From Eremophila alpestris peregrina (taxonomy: Eukaryota > Chordata > Aves > Passeriformes > Alaudidae), in contig WMCF01000006.1 in the NCBI GenBank assembly GCA_009792885.1, positions 2,107,746-2,171,745 of the forward strand: a DNA stretch of 64,000 bases, given 5' to 3'. Shown in pieces: positions 60,151 to 64,000 of this stretch; the stretch's first letter is position 1, and the number at the start of each line of letters is the position of its first letter. Position numbers and translations under genes: made by a program. The notes beneath the pieces are model-generated. The model was not told where the DNA came from, made no database searches, and worked only from the letters and a program-made list of their open reading frames with translations.

Positions 60151-61049
60151 TAGCATTTTTCTGAAGAGATAAATTCTACAGACATCTATCATGTGAAGAG
60201 TTATTATAATATCTAACATATATGCAATGCTTCTTCTCCACAGATAATAGAGATATTTATAAAGAAAGAAAAGTGGTAAAAGAAAAAAAAAATCCAGGAA
60301 GCTTAAAAACTCTCCTAGAGATGTTCCATGAGCAAACAGAATACTTGCAATGGCCAAAGTAGAATACTTTCCAATTTCCCCTTGTATGAATTTAGTCTAT
60401 TTTGGAGCGAGTATCCAAAATTCAGGCAAGAGCACGTATTGGTCTGACAAATAAACCTGGCTGAAAATCAGTGTTCTAGCTTGTGGGAAAATTGAGATCT
60501 GTCAGGCTTGTCAAATCATCTAGCTTCTGAGCTAAAACCCAAGCCCTGATGCCCTGGTCTTCTACACTGCATAAATGTTAATTTGTTACTGAACTCTCTT
60601 TTGGAGTACTTTCAATCAGTTCCCCATGATGCAAAATCCATCTGTTCTTGGGGAGTGAGTTTTCTGTAGAAATGTTTTCAATTAAGAGAGTGGATGAAGG
60701 CTGCACTCAATTAGGTTTTTTCTACTTTGTAACATTCTCCAACATTACCTGGTGAGCACGGATCCTTCACAATTAGCACAACTCCATGTTCCTTGCCTTG
60801 GGGAAAGCAATAGAATCCTGACTGTCATGCTGTAAAGGCCTCTCCCACTGGGACTAAACACAGATTTCTCATTATATCAGAGACACACACAGGCTGAAAA
60901 AAAAAAAAAAATTGTGGAGGAACTGTGTCTGACACAGATCTGGGGCCAAATGTTGTGTGGCTGTGGCTCATCTGCCACAGAGACATCTGGCTCTCTGGGG
61001 TGTTTTTGTGTGCCACTGCTTGTGTATCTTTACAGTTTGGGATATTTTA
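60151..61049. other. Unique DNA, nothing recognised
   Basis: No gene or known repeat. A poly-A run lies at about 60897-60911, just before a GC-richer patch (60915-61010) of unknown nature. Confidence 0.5.
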
Positions 61050-61110
61050 ATAATTGCAATAATAATAATAATAAAAAAGACCAGCTACAGCTATTGTTGT
61101 TGTTGTTATT
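61050..61110. repeat. (AAT)n and (TTG)n microsatellites
   Basis: A short run of AAT units (about 61057-61073) and a run of TTG units (about 61096-61108) lie close together. The 142-residue frame 60914-61342 reads them as poly-Asn and poly-Leu and is an artefact. Confidence 0.85.
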
Positions 61111-61707
61111 TGCTATATTCCTAATAATTGGGTTGCAGTCTATTATCACTGATCAGAAGAACTTAAAATGTTTGACCGAATATTACACTTGTAAGAGATG
61201 TAAGGACACAAACTCCAAAAGTGTGTATGGATACATGAAAAAGCCTGATGGGAGCATTAAATTAATTTTGCTTCCTCTTGCTGTATTTATGGACAAGAAA
61301 TTTACTGAAAATATTAAAGAAACATATCAGGTGATAGGCTGAAGGAGTCTGATTACTGTAACCTTCATATTTATTGGAAATACAACAAAGAAAGAATTGG
61401 AGCTGGAACATGATTACAATGCTATGCCTGAAAATGTCAGATATTCTTTCTAACAGAAGGAAGAAAACCCTTGAAATTTGATCCTTATTAAATGCAATAA
61501 TATAAAGTTTTGAGGTAGGAGTTACCCTGTCTCTCTTTGTAAGAAACAGACAGTAATGTCTGACACACGAGGAGAGTTGGAAAAAGTGCTGCTGATTCTT
61601 CCTTCCATTAAAACCGTGGAGAAAGAGACTGGCCTAACAACAACAGCTAAGTAACTCATGAAGTCCTATGTTTTGTTGTTGCTGGACAAAGAGCATTTTG
61701 AAATAAA
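61111..61707. other. Unique DNA, nothing recognised
   Basis: No gene or repeat is recognised. Confidence 0.5.
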
Positions 61708-61708
61708 A

Positions 61709-61738
<30 letters not shown>
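61708..61738. repeat. (TA)n microsatellite
   Basis: TATATATACATATATATATATATATATATG: about fifteen dinucleotide units with one C interruption. Likely length-variable. Confidence 0.95.
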
Positions 61739-61739
<1 letters not shown>

Positions 61740-62846
61740 CCACATCAAGATTTTGATGAAAATGGAGGTAGATTACTTGACCACTAGATAAATTCTCCTT
61801 TCATAGTTTCTCCTTTTGGTTCTCCAGCTCAAGAACAGGAGCAAGAAAACACTTTTACATCTTTCAGCATTTTGTAGCTCGGAATAGCAAACAGATTGAT
61901 TCCAACACATATTCCCCCATTATTTCCTTCTCTCACTAATCTGAAATTATTATCTTGAAATAGCAACCCACTCTTCCATTAAGATTCAAAAGTAATCCTC
62001 TATGTAGTGGATGCACCAATCCATTTTACTTGGTGGGCACAAACCACACTGATGCACAGAATAACTGTAAAACTGCACTGGCCAATGCAATATTTGATGC
62101 ACTTCCTTCCATGAGACCTTGTCACCCATTAAGGATTTTGCTATTATGATATTAAAGACATCATACAACACACTAATAAACAGCAACACAAAGTTGTGGT
62201 ATAGATAGGAAGAGCAGTCACTGCACAGAGATGTTGTTCTGTGAATGTTGGCTATTACACAACATCTTAAAAGCCAAATGGAGAAATATATAAAATTGGT
62301 ACACTTAACATTGGTTTAACTCTCCTCTTGCTGAAGGAAGTCATAAAAGTTTTTGTAGGCAATGTTAATCCCCTGTAGGACAGAAACTTCCAGCCATGAA
62401 TTTCTTCCTATGTAATAAATGCAAATTTTTTTCCCAAGTTGCTCCCTCACATTTATTCTGACTGAGGTTTACTCCCCTCAGATGTTGCAAGATTAAATAA
62501 GAATGTTTTACACCGCACAGCTGAGGTCTATTAGGTTTCTCTTAGAAGCCTTAACTTGTGTGTGCCATGCATAGTGTAAACTCACAGGTAACCAACAGTA
62601 AAAGGAAGCTGAAATGAATGCTATTCATCCCTTTTTCCCTTTAGAAGGAAAGAAAACAGAACCCTGCTTTGTTCATGAAAGCCCAGCATTCACAGCTCAG
62701 CTGTTAATCTTTGATTTGGAGCTGGTTTGCACCAGGGGTGCCATGACACTGATTTTTATTTGGGAAAAAATGAGGATAACGAGGCACTTAATAAGATTAA
62801 GTGATTTAGCGATATGTCTGCTAAACATAGTTTAAAAACATCAGGC
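61739..62846. other. Unique DNA, nothing recognised
   Basis: No gene or repeat is recognised. Confidence 0.5.
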
Positions 62847-62863
62847 TTTTTTTTTTTTTTTTT
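62847..62863. repeat. Poly-T run
   Basis: An uninterrupted run of about 17 T. Simple sequence. Confidence 0.95.
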
Positions 62864-64000
62864 AACTTTTCCTCCTTTTCATCTCTTACACAAGAGCAGA
62901 GAAAAAGACTTCTGAATTGCTGTTCTTACTCTAGACAAACTCTGTATTTATATTTACAAAAAATTCTTTGCAAGTCGACTTGTCATTAAATCATAAAAGT
63001 GTATTAAAATAAGCACAGGAAAAAAAAAGAAATAATGCACAATTATTTAATGATGATTAAGAATTACAGACATAGTTAAAAAAATCAAGCATGATCCTGA
63101 AGTAATTAGAGTTAATGGCCCCTAGTTGTCTACAGAATTGTTTCTAGCAACCTGGGACTAGTCCAGTTCCCCTCTGTGTCCATCCCCATCCTCCCATTCT
63201 TAGCCTCCTTCTACGTCTTCATTCTCAAAGCACCTTTTGCTTTCTCCAACCCACTGTTTATTTTCCTGGTCAGAGAGAGCCCTGGCTGGTGCAAAGGTTC
63301 ACAGTAAGTGCTCTCTGAGATTGGCCAGGAGGCTGCTTGCTCCTGGAGCAGGTGAGGCAAGCAGTTATAACTGCTTTTCTCCTTTTGTTGGATAGTGCTG
63401 ATGGAAGAAATGGCACTTTATTATTAATGGTATTCATGAACCCTGAAAAAGTTTTGTCTGTGTAAGATCTCATCTGTTATTTTCAATGTACTTGAAAGCC
63501 AGTTGACGATTTCAATGCTAGTAGAGGAAGATTGACAGATACAGGCAGTGTGAACATATAAACTTTTTTGCTTTAGAAAAACATGCTAAAGTGTACAAAG
63601 ATAGATTTTTTTGCTGTCTTGATATGGCTTAGTGTTGCTCCCAGAAGGATTTATCGTTAAAAAAATAATTCAACTCCGAGCTTCTCATTGTAAGAATATG
63701 CTAAAGTTCTTTAGAAAATCTGAATTTGAGTGATTTCTTCTCATAGAACATCTTTAAAATAATTTGTTTTCAGGTTTTTTGGTGTTTTTTCAGTTGTATT
63801 CACAGATAGGCTCAGAACATTGAAATAAGAATGTCCACTCCTGAAAAAAATTGCTTTCTCTTTTGAATTACCAGTATGAATTTAAATAGGGGGAAATTCA
63901 GTGAAATATGATTCAGAGAAATTACATTGTTTCAAGACAGATTTTTAGTCCTGAAACAACAGATGCTCCTCTAATGCCTTGAATCTACACGTTTGCCTGT
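62864..64000. other. Unique DNA to the window end
   Basis: No gene or known repeat. A moderately GC-rich patch at about 63160-63370 has no splice-bounded open frame that I can support. Confidence 0.5.

Noticed and set aside
60914..61342. 142-codon frame with poly-Asn and poly-Leu
   Set aside because: It is a translation of AAT and TTG microsatellites and of flanks without any motif.
1..64000. CRISPR arrays, operons, ribosome-binding sites, prophage or bacterial mobile elements
   Set aside because: The window is vertebrate nuclear DNA. The tandem repeats found are adjacent slippage duplications without spacers, and no bacterial gene is present.
1..64000. tRNA, rRNA, snRNA genes or mitochondrial insertions
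   Set aside because: No tRNA A/B-box cloverleaf, rRNA core phrase or mitochondrial gene sequence was recognised by reading. A covariance-model scan was not possible here.

Overview
This is an AT-rich, gene-poor stretch of a vertebrate nuclear genome, almost certainly from a bird. The evidence is the repeat content. There are many CR1 LINE fragments, including 3' tips with the TCATAGAAT / TCACAGAAT signature, and several avian-type ERVL and ERVK solo LTRs. No SINE-rich or L1-rich mammalian background is visible. The LTR types resemble those common in neoavian or passerine genomes, but I do not name a species.

I found no protein-coding gene that I can defend, and no tRNA, rRNA, CRISPR array or bacterial-type feature. 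The open frames are short and mostly chance, or are read through repeats. The only frame with real protein ancestry and useful length is a decayed CR1 ORF2 C-terminus (minus strand, 21526-21867). Shorter CR1 reverse-transcriptase scraps lie near 24.24 and 27.52 kb. The window is best described as intergenic or large-intron DNA.

Layout. 0.8-2.9 kb: three plus-strand LTR pieces, a minus-strand CR1 and a T/G-rich tract. 2.9-14.4 kb: mostly unique DNA with small CR1 scraps, a second T/G tract, two perfect inverted repeats near 6.4-6.55 kb and small tandem repeats. 14.4-15.0 kb: a full ERVL-type solo LTR with a near-perfect 5-bp target duplication. 16.3-17.5 kb: a G-run, a CR1, a pentanucleotide microsatellite and a 40-bp x 3 tandem repeat. 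20.0-22.2 kb: an LTR end (minus), a full LTR (plus) and a long CR1 (minus) with an internal deletion. 24.2-24.7 kb: a CR1 (plus) joining a reverse-transcriptase piece directly to a 3' end. 29.6-30.2 kb: a probable minus-strand LTR. 32.4-33.65 kb: a long relic of an ancient amniote-type CR1. 34.07-35.35 kb: an ERVK-type solo LTR with a perfect 6-bp target duplication, followed 63 bp later by an ERVL-type LTR. 35.3-49.9 kb: mostly unique DNA. 49.9-51.6 kb: a CR1 with an inverted CR1 tip inside it, then another CR1. 57.0-57.7 kb: a CR1. 57.7-64 kb: unique DNA with microsatellites.

The window's history is one of repeated retroelement insertion and decay. The items most worth a second look are the ERVK solo LTR with its promoter signals, the long ancient CR1 relic, the cluster of perfect short inverted repeats, the 40-bp tandem repeat, the recurring T/G-rich tracts, and a few speculative exon-like spots. 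I saw no clear sign of a previously undescribed system. All repeat assignments come from recalled family sequence and comparison within the window, not from a database search.
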